Shown here piece after piece: positions 1 through 7,548 of a stretch of DNA of 8,218 bases. Position numbers and translations under genes: made by a program. How positions within the stretch are numbered: the stretch's first letter is position 1; every line of letters begins with the position of its first letter. Origin of the DNA: Nitrospirota bacterium (GTDB lineage: Bacteria > NPL-UPA2 > JAGMAN01); the NCBI GenBank assembly GCA_030605915.1, contig JAUWHM010000163.1, forward strand, positions 1 to 8,218. Reading direction: 5' to 3'. A model generated the notes under the pieces. It was not told the origin of the DNA. It saw only the letters and a program-made list of their open reading frames with translations, and did not search any database.

Positions 1-1291
1 CCATCTTCCCGGCATCGTTAAATATTCTTTGGCCATGCCCGACATCCACTGGGGCTATGGGATGCCGATCGGCGGTGTAGCGGCAACAGATGTTGAAGCG
101 AATGGCGTTGTTGGCGCTGGACTTGTGGGCTATGATATCAATTGTGGCGTCAGGCTTGTGCGCACAAACTTAGCGGAGAAAGATGTTAAGGAAAAGATGC
201 GCGATTTGGTTTATGCCCTGTTTAATAATATCCCCGCCGGAGTTGGCTCTAAAGGTGAAATACGCATTGGCTCTCAGGAGGAAAGAAAGCTCCTTATAGA
301 GGGCGCTAAATGGGCGGTTGAGCATGGCTATGGAAAGCCGGAAGATTTGGAATACACGGAAGAGCGCGGGGCAATTGAAGGGGCAGACCCAGGGGCGGTA
401 TCTTCCCGTGCTTATGAGCGTGGCCAGAAGCAAGCCGGCACATTAGGTTCGGGCAATCATTTCGTAGAGGTGCAGGTTATTGACCAGATATACGATGAGC
501 AAGCGGCAGAAGTTTTCAATTTACATCTGGGCCAGGTTACCGTGATGATTCACAGCGGCTCCCGCGGTTTTGGTTACCAGGTCTGCGATGATTATGCCAA
601 AGGGATGGTCCGCACATTGGATAAGTTCGGTATCCGGGTGCCGGATAGGCAACTTGCCTGCGCCCCGGTAAATTCTTCCGAGGGGAAAGCGTATCTGGGA
701 GCCATGCGCTGTGCGGCCAATTACGCCTGGTGTAATCGCCAGGTTCTTATGGAGCTTACCCGGCGGACTTTTCAGAAGTTTTTTAATATGGCCCCCAAGG
801 ACTTAGGCATGGGGTTGATTTATGATGTAGCCCACAATATTGCCAAGATAGAAAAACATGTAGTTGAGGGCAAACAGAAGACCTTATGTGTCCATCGTAA
901 AGGAGCTACCCGAGCCTTTCCCCCAGGACATCCAGACTTACCAGAAAAATATAAAGGCATTGGCCAGCCGGTGATTATTCCCGGGGATATGGGTAGGAAC
1001 TCCTACCTTTTAGTGGGCACAGAGAAGGCGGCGGAGACCTTTTATTCCGCCTGCCACGGAAGTGGGCGAATGATGTCGCGTTCGGCGGCAATTAAGAGCC
1101 TCAGAGGACGCTCTATTGCCAGGGAATTAGAGCAAAAAGGGATTTTTGTTTGCTCTACCGGAAGGCAGACTTTGGCGGAAGAAGCCCCGGAAGCTTATAA
1201 AGATGTTAATGAAGTAGTTGAGGTAGTCCACCAAGCTGGCCTCTCCCGAAGAGTAGTTAGAATGAGACCGTTGGGAGTGATAAAGGGATAA
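1..1291 (+). CDS. rtcB: RNA-splicing ligase RtcB (3'-phosphate/5'-OH RNA ligase), 5' end cut off by the window
   Basis: RtcB joins RNA ends bearing 2',3'-cyclic phosphate or 3'-phosphate to 5'-OH ends, using GTP and Mn2+, in tRNA splicing or RNA repair. The frame is open from base 2, and the residues before the first possible start (TTG at 29) already match the family (HLPGIVKYS), so the true start lies left of the window and 29 is not it. Counting from base 2, the visible metal and catalytic residues are D45 and C48 in YDINCGV, H153 in GSGNHF, H184 in MIHSGSRG, H278 in YDVAHN and the guanylylated histidine H352 in ACHGSGRMMSR. The H153-D45 and H184-H153 spacings equal those I recall for the Pyrococcus enzyme, so about 50 N-terminal residues are missing. 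The C-terminus PLGVIKG is canonical. The gene is intact and probably active. Its TAA stop shares a base with the next ATG. No archease gene, a common RtcB partner, is adjacent downstream. Confidence 0.97.
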   Translation, partial: HLPGIVKYSLAMPDIHWGYGMPIGGVAATDVEANGVVGAGLVGYDINCGVRLVRTNLAEKDVKEKMRDLVYALFNNIPAGVGSKGEIRIGSQEERKLLIEGAKWAVEHGYGKPEDLEYTEERGAIEGADPGAVSSRAYERGQKQAGTLGSGNHFVEVQVIDQIYDEQAAEVFNLHLGQVTVMIHSGSRGFGYQVCDDYAKGMVRTLDKFGIRVPDRQLACAPVNSSEGKAYLGAMRCAANYAWCNRQVLMELTRRTFQKFFNMAPKDLGMGLIYDVAHNIAKIEKHVVEGKQKTLCVHRKGATRAFPPGHPDLPEKYKGIGQPVIIPGDMGRNSYLLVGTEKAAETFYSACHGSGRMMSRSAAIKSLRGRSIARELEQKGIFVCSTGRQTLAEEAPEAYKDVNEVVEVVHQAGLSRRVVRMRPLGVIKG

Positions 1292-1488
1292 TGAGAAAGA
1301 AATCTCAGAAAGAAGGCTTTGCCCTTTTATGGAAGGATCTCTTAGATTTGGGGGTTGCATCTTCTTTGGCTTTCTCAAGAAAGTCAAAGGGTGAGAAAAT
1401 GGCCCTGGGGGAGTTAAGGGTCAGCCTGTTGAGACAGAGCGAAGAACACTGGCAGGGATTATATAAAGCCTTGAAGAGATTAAGATGA
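1291..1488 (+). CDS. 65-residue basic, probably helical protein of unknown function, coupled to the following nucleotidyltransferase
   Basis: I do not recognise this family. The protein is short, rich in Lys and Arg, and looks almost wholly helical: a WKDLLDLGVAS segment at residues 14-24, then a charged GEKMALGELRVSLLRQ stretch at 34-49 and a HWQGLYKALKRLR tail at 53-65. It has no signal peptide or membrane segment. Support for it being real comes from context. Its ATG overlaps the rtcB stop (TAATG), its stop overlaps the next start (ATGA), and otherwise a 190-base hole would sit in a gap-free operon. By position it could be a partner of the nucleotidyltransferase, for instance the second half of a toxin-antitoxin-like pair. 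Residues R48 to H53 happen to fit the R-x4-H pattern of HEPN proteins, but the protein is much shorter than a HEPN domain, so I do not assign it there. The upstream purine stretch AAGGGA is only 2 bases from the ATG, so translation is probably coupled to rtcB. Confidence 0.7.
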   Translation: MRKKSQKEGFALLWKDLLDLGVASSLAFSRKSKGEKMALGELRVSLLRQSEEHWQGLYKALKRLR

Positions 1489-2057
1489 TGATCAGCAACG
1501 CTATTTTAGGAGCACTTAACAGCGCAATCGCAGTTATGGAGACAGGCGGCCTGGATTACTGTTTGTTTGGTGGATTGGCAATGCAGGTTTATAAGCGTAT
1601 CAGGGCAACCCGGGATGTGGATTTGATGGTCACAGTTGATAAAAAAAGGGTAACCGAGCTTATCTCCAGGATGGAAAAAGCCGGTTTTGAGTTCGATCGC
1701 AAAAAGGGAGCTGTTAGGATAAGAGACTTTGAATTATTTAGATTCATCTATACAGATGAGGATCTTGGTTTAGATATATTTGTAGATTTAGCAACGGTGG
1801 CTACGGAGTTTCAAAAGACAGTCTTGCGCAGAAAAAAACGTTTAGACTTCTTGGGTGTGGCTGTCAATATAGCGTCTTGTGAGGACCTTATACTCCTTAA
1901 GGCTTTAGGAAACAGGCCCATAGATATAGCCGATGCTGAAGGTCTTATCGAAGAGAATATCAGAGATCTCAATAAAACCTATTTGAGAAAGTGGGCTGAA
2001 GAATTAGGTGTGGGGAAGACAGTAGAGAGGTTGCTGAAGGAAAAATGCTTGACTTAA
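1485..2057 (+). CDS. Nucleotidyltransferase of the MNT / AbiEii-like superfamily
   Basis: This 190-residue protein has the signature of the DNA polymerase beta-like nucleotidyltransferase fold: a GG motif in LFGGLAMQ (G29-G30), then the acidic pair D44 and D46 in ATRDVDLMV, and a third candidate metal ligand D97 in LGLDIFVD. The C-terminal half has SCEDLILLKALGNRPIDIADAEGL (E133, K139, R144, D147, D150). I associate that arrangement with AbiEii/DUF6036-type nucleotidyltransferases, many of them in toxin-antitoxin or abortive-infection loci. The active-site residues look complete. The substrate (protein, tRNA or small molecule) cannot be told. Two ATGs are possible, 1485 and 1488; 1485 overlaps the preceding stop as ATGA and has the purine stretch GAAGAG about 6 bases upstream. 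The 3' end overlaps serS by 13 bases. Hand-counted GC over 1501-1980 is about 42%, lower than flanking lines of serS and rtcB (often about 55%), which hints at separate acquisition. Confidence 0.85.
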   Translation: MMISNAILGALNSAIAVMETGGLDYCLFGGLAMQVYKRIRATRDVDLMVTVDKKRVTELISRMEKAGFEFDRKKGAVRIRDFELFRFIYTDEDLGLDIFVDLATVATEFQKTVLRRKKRLDFLGVAVNIASCEDLILLKALGNRPIDIADAEGLIEENIRDLNKTYLRKWAEELGVGKTVERLLKEKCLT

Positions 2058-3325
2058 AGTTTATTAGAGAAAATCCAGATGAGGTTAAGAAGACCTTGAA
2101 GGATAGAGGGATGGAGGCAGATGTAGATGAACTGCTCTGCCTGGATGAGGAAAGGCGGGAACTTCTGTCCCGGGCAGAGGAACTCAAGCATTGCAGGAAC
2201 ACCGTTTCGGATGAGATCGGAAAGCTTAAAAGACAGGAAAAGGATGCTTCTGGGCAAATCAAGGAGATGAAAACAGCATCCCAGAAAATAAAGAGTTTGG
2301 ATGCAAAGGTGGGGGATATTGACAAAACAATAAGGCAATTAGCCCTCAATATCCCAAATATGCCCCATGTATCTGTGCCAGTAGGGAAAAGCCCTCAGGA
2401 CAATGTTGAGGTTCGGAGATGGGGAGAGCCACCCAAGTTTGACTTCGAGCCTCTCTCCCATCGAGATATCGCTGATGCCTTGGGAATCATTGATTTTAGA
2501 GCCGCCTCGAAACTTTCTGGGCGGGGCTTTGCCCTCTACCGTGGCCTGGGAGCAAAATTAGAGAGAGCCCTTATCAACTTTATGCTGGATTTGCATACAA
2601 CCAAGCATGGCTATACGGAAGTCTTTCCCCCTTTTATGGTAAAGCGGGATTGCATGGTTGGCACCGGACAGCTTCCCAAGTTAGAGGAGGATATGTACCG
2701 ATGCGAAGCTGATGACCTCTTTCTCATTCCCACGGCCGAAGTTCCCATTACCAACATTCATCGGGATGAGATATTAAGGGCGGAGGACCTCCCCGTATAT
2801 TACTGCAGTTACACCGCCTGTTTCCGTCGGGAAGCGGGCTCATATGGGAAGGAGACGAAGGGTTTGGTGCGTGTTCATCAATTTGATAAGGTTGAACTGG
2901 TTAAATTTGTCAAGCCCGAGACCTCCTATCAAGAACTGGAAAGCCTCCTCAGAGAGGCTGAAGAAGTATTGCAGCAACTGGGACTCCATTATCGAGTTCT
3001 CAGCCTCTGCACCGCAGACATAAGCTTTGCCGCCGCCAAGTGCTACGATTTAGAGGTCTGGGCTCCGGGAGAGAGGCGATACTTAGAGGTATCCTCGTGT
3101 AGCAACTTTAGCGATTTCCAGGCCCGCCGGGCCGGAATCCGCTACCGGCCAGAAAAGGGTGGGGGGGCAAAATATGTTCATACCCTCAATGGCTCAGGAA
3201 TTGCCCTACCCCGGACCGTAGTTGCCCTCTTAGAGACATACCAGCAGAAGGATGGAAGTGTCCCCATCCCCGAAGTCCTAAGGCCTTATATGGGCGGACT
3301 GGACAGGATTGAAGCTCAGAACTGA
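2045..3325 (+). CDS. serS: Serine--tRNA ligase (seryl-tRNA synthetase), bacterial type
   Basis: SerRS charges tRNA-Ser (and tRNA-Sec where present) with serine in the cytoplasm, using ATP. The 426-residue length is normal. Residues 1-10 (MLDLKFIREN) are the usual start, and roughly 30-100 form the long antiparallel coiled-coil arm that holds the tRNA variable arm. The class II catalytic core follows: motif 1 region around HGYTEVFPPFMV (188-199), the serine-binding TAE loop at 230-232 in IPTAEVPITN, motif 2 with FRRE at 260-263 and its loop to about 282, ECSS-equivalent LEVSSCSNFSDFQARR at 347-362, and motif 3 LNGSGIALPRTVVALLE with R390. Nothing key is missing, and the G-run near 3160-3167 does not break the frame. 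The ATG lies inside the end of the nucleotidyltransferase gene with AAGGA 3 bases upstream, so expression may be partly coupled to that gene. Confidence 0.98.
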   Translation: MLDLKFIRENPDEVKKTLKDRGMEADVDELLCLDEERRELLSRAEELKHCRNTVSDEIGKLKRQEKDASGQIKEMKTASQKIKSLDAKVGDIDKTIRQLALNIPNMPHVSVPVGKSPQDNVEVRRWGEPPKFDFEPLSHRDIADALGIIDFRAASKLSGRGFALYRGLGAKLERALINFMLDLHTTKHGYTEVFPPFMVKRDCMVGTGQLPKLEEDMYRCEADDLFLIPTAEVPITNIHRDEILRAEDLPVYYCSYTACFRREAGSYGKETKGLVRVHQFDKVELVKFVKPETSYQELESLLREAEEVLQQLGLHYRVLSLCTADISFAAAKCYDLEVWAPGERRYLEVSSCSNFSDFQARRAGIRYRPEKGGGAKYVHTLNGSGIALPRTVVALLETYQQKDGSVPIPEVLRPYMGGLDRIEAQN

Positions 3326-3347
3326 CCCTTGAGGAATAATCCAGGTT

Positions 3348-3352
3348 AGGAG
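3348..3352 (+). promoter_or_regulatory. Ribosome binding site of the Na/Pi cotransporter gene
   Basis: AGGAG sits 6 bases before the GTG at 3359. It supports this non-ATG start, which also places the conserved GGLGLFFFGM segment close to the N-terminus. The 33-base gap after serS shows no hairpin or terminator, so this gene is probably still part of the upstream operon. Confidence 0.75.
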
Positions 3353-3358
3353 ATAAAA

Positions 3359-5026
3359 GTGGGCAAAGAACTATTATTTGAACTAATTGGGGGACTGGGG
3401 CTATTCTTTTTTGGCATGAAACTACTCTCAGATGGACTTCGCCGGGTAGCCGGGGAACGGGTAAGAAAGATATTGCAACTGCTCATCAAGACCCCGGTCA
3501 TTGGGGTGTTGGTGGGAGCGGCGGTCACCTGCATTATTCAGTCCAGCAGCGCTACTACTGTTATGACCGTTGGCTTAGTCAATGCCGGGCTAATGGCGCT
3601 CAGACAGGCAATCAGCGTAGTTATGGGAGCAAACATCGGAACCACCTTTACCCTCTGGCTAGTATCACTCATCTCTTTTATGAAAGAGTTTAAGATCGTG
3701 CACTTTGCCCTACCCATTATTGGAATAGGATTCGCCGTCTCCTCTATGGGGAGGAACCGCAAATCCAGGCTGTGGGGTCAGGTTCTGCTTGGCTTTGGAA
3801 TTCTCTTCCTGGGACTCTCCTTCATGAAAGGTGCCTTTGAGCCTTACCATGAGAGCCAGGCAGTCCAGAAGTTCTTCGAGAACTTCAGCCAGAATCCCCT
3901 CTTAGGGGTAGTGGCTGGGATGGTAGTCACTATGCTATTTCAATCCAGCAGTGTCACCACCGCTATGATAGCGGTTATGGCCTTTCAGGGATTAATCAGC
4001 TTTCCGGCAGCCATTCCCCTCATCTTAGGCACCGAGATCGGCACCACCATCACGGCTCAATTAGCCGCCATCGGCACAAATGTTCCAGCTAGACGGACAG
4101 CTATGGCCCATACCATGTTCAATGTAATCGGTGTAGCCTGGATGTTCCCTCTGGTTCAGTCTGGCTGGTATGCTAAAGCTATAGACGCCGTCATTCCTGG
4201 CCCGATAGTAGCTGCCAATGTGATGTTTGCCATCGCACTGGCTCACAGCACTTTCAATATCGTCAATACTATTATATTCCTGCCTTTGATAGGCTTGTTA
4301 GAAAAGGTTTCTGTTAAGACAGTGCCTGGCCCGGCCGAGCCGGTAGCCGTTCCCAAGTATTTAGAGAAACACCTCCTTGACACTCCTCCGGTAGCTTTTG
4401 AACAGGCGACAAGGGAGATAGTGAGAATGGCCGAGGTGGCCCGGGGAGCAGTCAACGATGCTATGGATGGATTTTTTAATAGTGACCTTAAAAGGCTCGG
4501 CCGGGTGGCCTCTACTGAGGAAGCCATTGACAATTTGCAAACTGAGATCACTCAATACTTAGTGGAACTATCTCAGAGAAATCTGAGTCAAGAAGAATCG
4601 CAGGAGCTGCCTGTTCTTCTCCACAGCGTCAATGATATTGAAAGAATAGGTGACCATGCTGAGAATTTAGTTGAGTTAGCTCAAAGGAAAATTGAGGAGA
4701 AACTTCCCTTCAGCGACCTGGCCATAGCCGAGCTAAAAGGGATGTTCTCCGAAACAAATAGTATGATTGAAGATGTAATTGAAGCTGTCCAGACTAAAGA
4801 TAAGACTTATGCCCGACGGGCTTTGAAGCGGGAAGATAGATTGAATCAACTACAAATAGAACTTCGTCAGAATCACATCGCCAGACTTAACCAGGGAGCC
4901 TGTAAGGTGCTTTCCGGAATAATCTTCCTGGATTTTGTAAATAATCTGGAGAAGATAGGAGACCACCTCACTAACATCGCTCAGGCGGTTATGGGCTCAC
5001 TTCGCTGGGAGAGCGCAGCTGAGTGA
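3359..5026 (+). CDS. Na+/phosphate cotransporter family protein with C-terminal PhoU-like domain
   Basis: This is an integral membrane protein of the NptA/Na-Pi cotransporter family (SLC34-like), expected to move phosphate with sodium across the inner membrane. The 555 residues begin with a GTG codon. The transporter part (about 1-315) has the two inverted QSSS repeats that define the family: QSSSATTVM at 61-69 and QSSSVTTAM at 195-203. Each is followed by a GxxIGTT element, ANIGTT at 91-96 and TEIGTT at 225-230. Hydrophobic stretches at about 5-20, 46-62, 70-105, 114-130, 141-156, 181-215, 217-240, 250-266 and 283-314 are candidate membrane or re-entrant segments. The cytosolic part (about 345-550) is PhoU-like and helical, with metal-site-type motifs DIERIGDHAENL at 426-437 and NLEKIGDHLTNI at 529-540. 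In such fusions the PhoU-like domain is thought to regulate transport. Length and order are normal. Specificity for phosphate is by family, not proven. The stop is 5 bases from the stop of the opposing peptidase gene. Confidence 0.93.
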   Translation: MGKELLFELIGGLGLFFFGMKLLSDGLRRVAGERVRKILQLLIKTPVIGVLVGAAVTCIIQSSSATTVMTVGLVNAGLMALRQAISVVMGANIGTTFTLWLVSLISFMKEFKIVHFALPIIGIGFAVSSMGRNRKSRLWGQVLLGFGILFLGLSFMKGAFEPYHESQAVQKFFENFSQNPLLGVVAGMVVTMLFQSSSVTTAMIAVMAFQGLISFPAAIPLILGTEIGTTITAQLAAIGTNVPARRTAMAHTMFNVIGVAWMFPLVQSGWYAKAIDAVIPGPIVAANVMFAIALAHSTFNIVNTIIFLPLIGLLEKVSVKTVPGPAEPVAVPKYLEKHLLDTPPVAFEQATREIVRMAEVARGAVNDAMDGFFNSDLKRLGRVASTEEAIDNLQTEITQYLVELSQRNLSQEESQELPVLLHSVNDIERIGDHAENLVELAQRKIEEKLPFSDLAIAELKGMFSETNSMIEDVIEAVQTKDKTYARRALKREDRLNQLQIELRQNHIARLNQGACKVLSGIIFLDFVNNLEKIGDHLTNIAQAVMGSLRWESAAE

Positions 5027-5031
5027 CCTGT

Positions 5032-6294
5032 CTAAAACTGGAAGACTTTTTCAATCTGCTGTTCCTCTTTAACGGGGCCGATGAGAGCTAAGCTCAGGTT
5101 CTCATTGGTGAAGAATCGTTTTGCTATTCTCTGTAAATCCTGGGCCGTTACCTTCTTAAGTTTTTCCAGCACTTCTTCCACCGGGGGAACTCTACCCAGG
5201 CAAAGCTTATTCTCACCCAGCCAGTGCATGTAGGTGGTGCTATCTTCCAAACCAAGCAGGAGCTGGCCGATTACGAACTCTTTAGCCTGCCGGAACTCTT
5301 TCCTGTAGACCTCTCTCTCCTTAAATTTCTTCAGTTCTTTAAGGACAACCTTAATGGTTTCAGCTACTTTGCGATTATCCACTCCCGCCGAGATAACCAG
5401 GGCTCCCGTATCCTGGAATCTAACGATACCAGACCTGATTTCATAAGCAAGACCTCTCTTCTCCCTCACTTCGTTGAAGAGCCTTGAACTCATATTTCCA
5501 CCTAAAATCACATTGAGTATTCCTAAGGCATATCTATCTGGATGGCCCAGCGGCAGGGCCTTTCCTCCCAGGCAGAGGTGAGTCTGCTCGGTGTCTTTGC
5601 TCTTTAGTTTCATCTGGGGCTTAGATTGTTTCTCCTGGACCTTTGAAAAGCGATTTCGTTGCCTTCGGGGAAGAGCTCCAAAAGCCTTCCTTGCTTCCTC
5701 TGTCACCCTCTCATGCTCTAACTTCCCGGCTACCGCTACCACTAAGTTGCTGGGATTATAGAGACGATTTTTGTAGTTAAGAATCTCATCCCGGTCTATA
5801 GTCCCAATCACTTCCTGCCTTCCCACAATCATAAATCCCAGGGGCTGGTTCGGCCAGAGGAGCTCATCAAAGAGAGCATGGACGTAGGAAGAGGGGAGGT
5901 CCTCATACATCTTGATTTCTTCCACAATGACCATTCTCTCCTTCTCCACATCTTCTTCCTTAAGGAGAGGATTTAGAACCATATCGGAAAGGACATCCAG
6001 GGCCAGAGGTAGATGTCTGCTAAGGACTTTGGCTAAATAGCAGGTAATCTCTTCCGAGGTAAACCCATTGAGGCCTCCCCCTACCCCCTCGATGGATTCC
6101 TTGATTTGGCGATAGTTTCTCTTCTTCGTTCCCTTAAAGAGGAGATGCTCCAGGAAGTGGGAGACGCCGTTATTGCTTTTCGTCTCAAATCTTCCCCCGG
6201 CTCTAATCCACAAGCCCACCGAACTTGAGGATGCCGAGGGCATCTCCTGAGTGACCACCGTTAAGCCATTTTCAAGCACAGTCTCATGGTACAT
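5032..6294 (-). CDS. M16-family zinc peptidase (insulinase / processing-peptidase-like), cytoplasmic
   Basis: The 420-residue protein has the inverted zinc site of family M16: HFLEH at 46-50 (H46 and H50 bind zinc, E49 is the catalytic base), with the third ligand E126 in VEEIKMYED 76 residues after H50, the spacing of processing-peptidase beta subunits. The C-terminal half has SSRLFNEVREKRGLAYEI at 269-286; R277 and Y284 fit the Arg/Tyr pair that contacts substrate. Both halves of the M16 fold are present, so one chain should dimerise. No signal peptide is seen: it starts MYHETVLENGLTVV, like the YmxG-type cytoplasmic M16 enzymes of many bacteria. I chose the ATG at 6292-6294 because AGGAGG precedes it by 8 bases and the family N-terminus begins there. 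The frame stays open to 6372, but that part overlaps alr and has no family resemblance. The gene lies 16 bases after alr and is surely cotranscribed. The natural substrate is unknown. Confidence 0.94.
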   Translation of the reverse strand: MYHETVLENGLTVVTQEMPSASSSSVGLWIRAGGRFETKSNNGVSHFLEHLLFKGTKKRNYRQIKESIEGVGGGLNGFTSEEITCYLAKVLSRHLPLALDVLSDMVLNPLLKEEDVEKERMVIVEEIKMYEDLPSSYVHALFDELLWPNQPLGFMIVGRQEVIGTIDRDEILNYKNRLYNPSNLVVAVAGKLEHERVTEEARKAFGALPRRQRNRFSKVQEKQSKPQMKLKSKDTEQTHLCLGGKALPLGHPDRYALGILNVILGGNMSSRLFNEVREKRGLAYEIRSGIVRFQDTGALVISAGVDNRKVAETIKVVLKELKKFKEREVYRKEFRQAKEFVIGQLLLGLEDSTTYMHWLGENKLCLGRVPPVEEVLEKLKKVTAQDLQRIAKRFFTNENLSLALIGPVKEEQQIEKVFQF

Positions 6295-6302
6295 AAGAAT
6301 TT

Positions 6303-6308
6303 CCTCCT
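6303..6308 (-). promoter_or_regulatory. Ribosome binding site deciding the M16 peptidase start
   Basis: On the minus strand AGGAGG ends 8 bases before the ATG at 6294, within the 16-base gap after the alr stop. It decides for the 420-residue form over the longer frame beginning inside alr. Confidence 0.85.
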
Positions 6309-6310
6309 CG

Positions 6311-7495
6311 TTATGAAGTCCTGTAGATTCTTTTGCCCAGGCGGGAGACAACCTCATGGGGGATGGTCCCAATTCTTTTTGCTATCTCTTCCACTGAGAT
6401 CCTATCTTCACCCTGCCCCGTTAGATGTTTACTATCTGACAGGGCGTGCCTGCCAATTAAGACTACTTCCTGACCAATTTCAGGGTGAGGGATATGTCCT
6501 ACATCAATCATAGTTTGATCCATACAGATTCTTCCCACAACGGGAGCCCTCTTTCCTCCAATCAACACCTCTCCCTTACCTGCCCGCCGAACAATCTCTT
6601 TGGCAGGCGGGTTAGAAAGAAAGCGACTGTAGCCGTCAGCGTAGCCGATGGGAAGCGTGGCAATTGTAGTCTCCCTTTTGGTAGTATAGGTTCTTCCGTA
6701 ACTTATTGTTCTCCCGGCCGGAACTTTCTTCAGGAAAACAATTCTTGTTTTAAGTGTTAGGGCTGGTTTTAGCTCCAAGCTTCTACTCACTTCGTCTGAA
6801 GGATAAATCCCATAGAGGATGAGACCGGGGCGAACTAAATTGAAGTAACTCTCTGCTAAATTTAGGATAGCGGCGCTGTTGGCCATGTGCCTTAAGGGAA
6901 TATCTATCCCCTCGCTTTTTAGTTGAGCAATCGTCTCCTTGAAATTCTGAATTTGCAAAAGACTAAAGGTCTTATCTTTCTCTTCAGCAGAGGGGAAATG
7001 GGTGTAAAGTCCCTCTATATCTAAATACTTGAGTTGGGCTACCTTCTTAGTGAATTTTACCGCCTCTTCAAAATAGACCCCGATCCTCCCCATTCCGGTA
7101 TCCACCTTTATATGCACCCTGGCTGCCCGCTTTTCCCTCTCTGCTTTTTTTGATAAGGCAGAAGCAAACTCCTTAGTGCAGACAGTGGCCGTAAGATTGT
7201 GCCGGACGATATCATCCGCTTCTTCAGGGAGACCGGAGCCAAAGATTAAGATGTCTGCCTTTATCCCCGCCTCTCTTAACTGGATGGCTTCTCTTAAATT
7301 AGCTACCCCTAAATAATCAGCTCCTTCCTTAAGTACAGTCTTAGAGACAGCTACCGCTCCGTGTCCGTACCCGTCCGCCTTGACCGCACACAATACCTTA
7401 ACGCCTCTTCCTACTAGGCGGCGGATTTCCTTCAGATTATGAGCGATAGCCCCTAAGTCAACTTCGGCCCAGGTTAATCTTGGTGTCTCTTTCAA
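6311..7495 (-). CDS. alr: Alanine racemase (PLP-dependent)
   Basis: Alr interconverts L- and D-alanine in the cytoplasm and supplies D-Ala for peptidoglycan. The 394 residues show the complete fold-type III enzyme. The PLP lysine K39 lies in AVKADGYGHG, and the barrel continues with VDTGMGRIG (131-139) and HMANSAA (203-209). R222 in NLVRPGLILYG is the residue that faces the PLP pyridine nitrogen. The second catalytic base is Y266 in TISYGRTY, followed by LPIGYADGYSR (281-291) and GRICMDQTMIDVG (321-333), which lines the substrate entry. The start is TTG at 7493-7495: the in-frame codon TGA lies only two codons upstream, and the conserved TWAEVDL begins at residue 8, so no other in-frame start fits. 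The site before it is only purine-rich (GATGAAGAAGA), a weak Shine-Dalgarno. A five-codon frame (7509-7492) ends with TGA overlapping this TTG. The gene leads an alr-peptidase operon, with a promoter at 7626-7654. Confidence 0.97.
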   Translation of the reverse strand: MKETPRLTWAEVDLGAIAHNLKEIRRLVGRGVKVLCAVKADGYGHGAVAVSKTVLKEGADYLGVANLREAIQLREAGIKADILIFGSGLPEEADDIVRHNLTATVCTKEFASALSKKAEREKRAARVHIKVDTGMGRIGVYFEEAVKFTKKVAQLKYLDIEGLYTHFPSAEEKDKTFSLLQIQNFKETIAQLKSEGIDIPLRHMANSAAILNLAESYFNLVRPGLILYGIYPSDEVSRSLELKPALTLKTRIVFLKKVPAGRTISYGRTYTTKRETTIATLPIGYADGYSRFLSNPPAKEIVRRAGKGEVLIGGKRAPVVGRICMDQTMIDVGHIPHPEIGQEVVLIGRHALSDSKHLTGQGEDRISVEEIAKRIGTIPHEVVSRLGKRIYRTS

Positions 7496-7548
7496 TCTTC
7501 TTCATCCATGAGATTTCGGCCTTTGTGGCTTCGCAGATTTTTTCTTGC

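Noticed and set aside
170..433. Antisense frames across rtcB, serS, the cotransporter and alr
   Set aside because: They lie opposite clearly conserved genes, have no ribosome sites and no recognisable protein features.
3151..3170. G-run in serS as a possible frameshift
   Set aside because: The frame continues without break into motif 3 (LNGSGIALPR), so there is no disruption.
6295..6372. 26-residue N-terminal extension of the M16 peptidase
   Set aside because: It overlaps alr by 62 bases, bears no family resemblance, and the ATG at 6294 has AGGAGG at ideal spacing.
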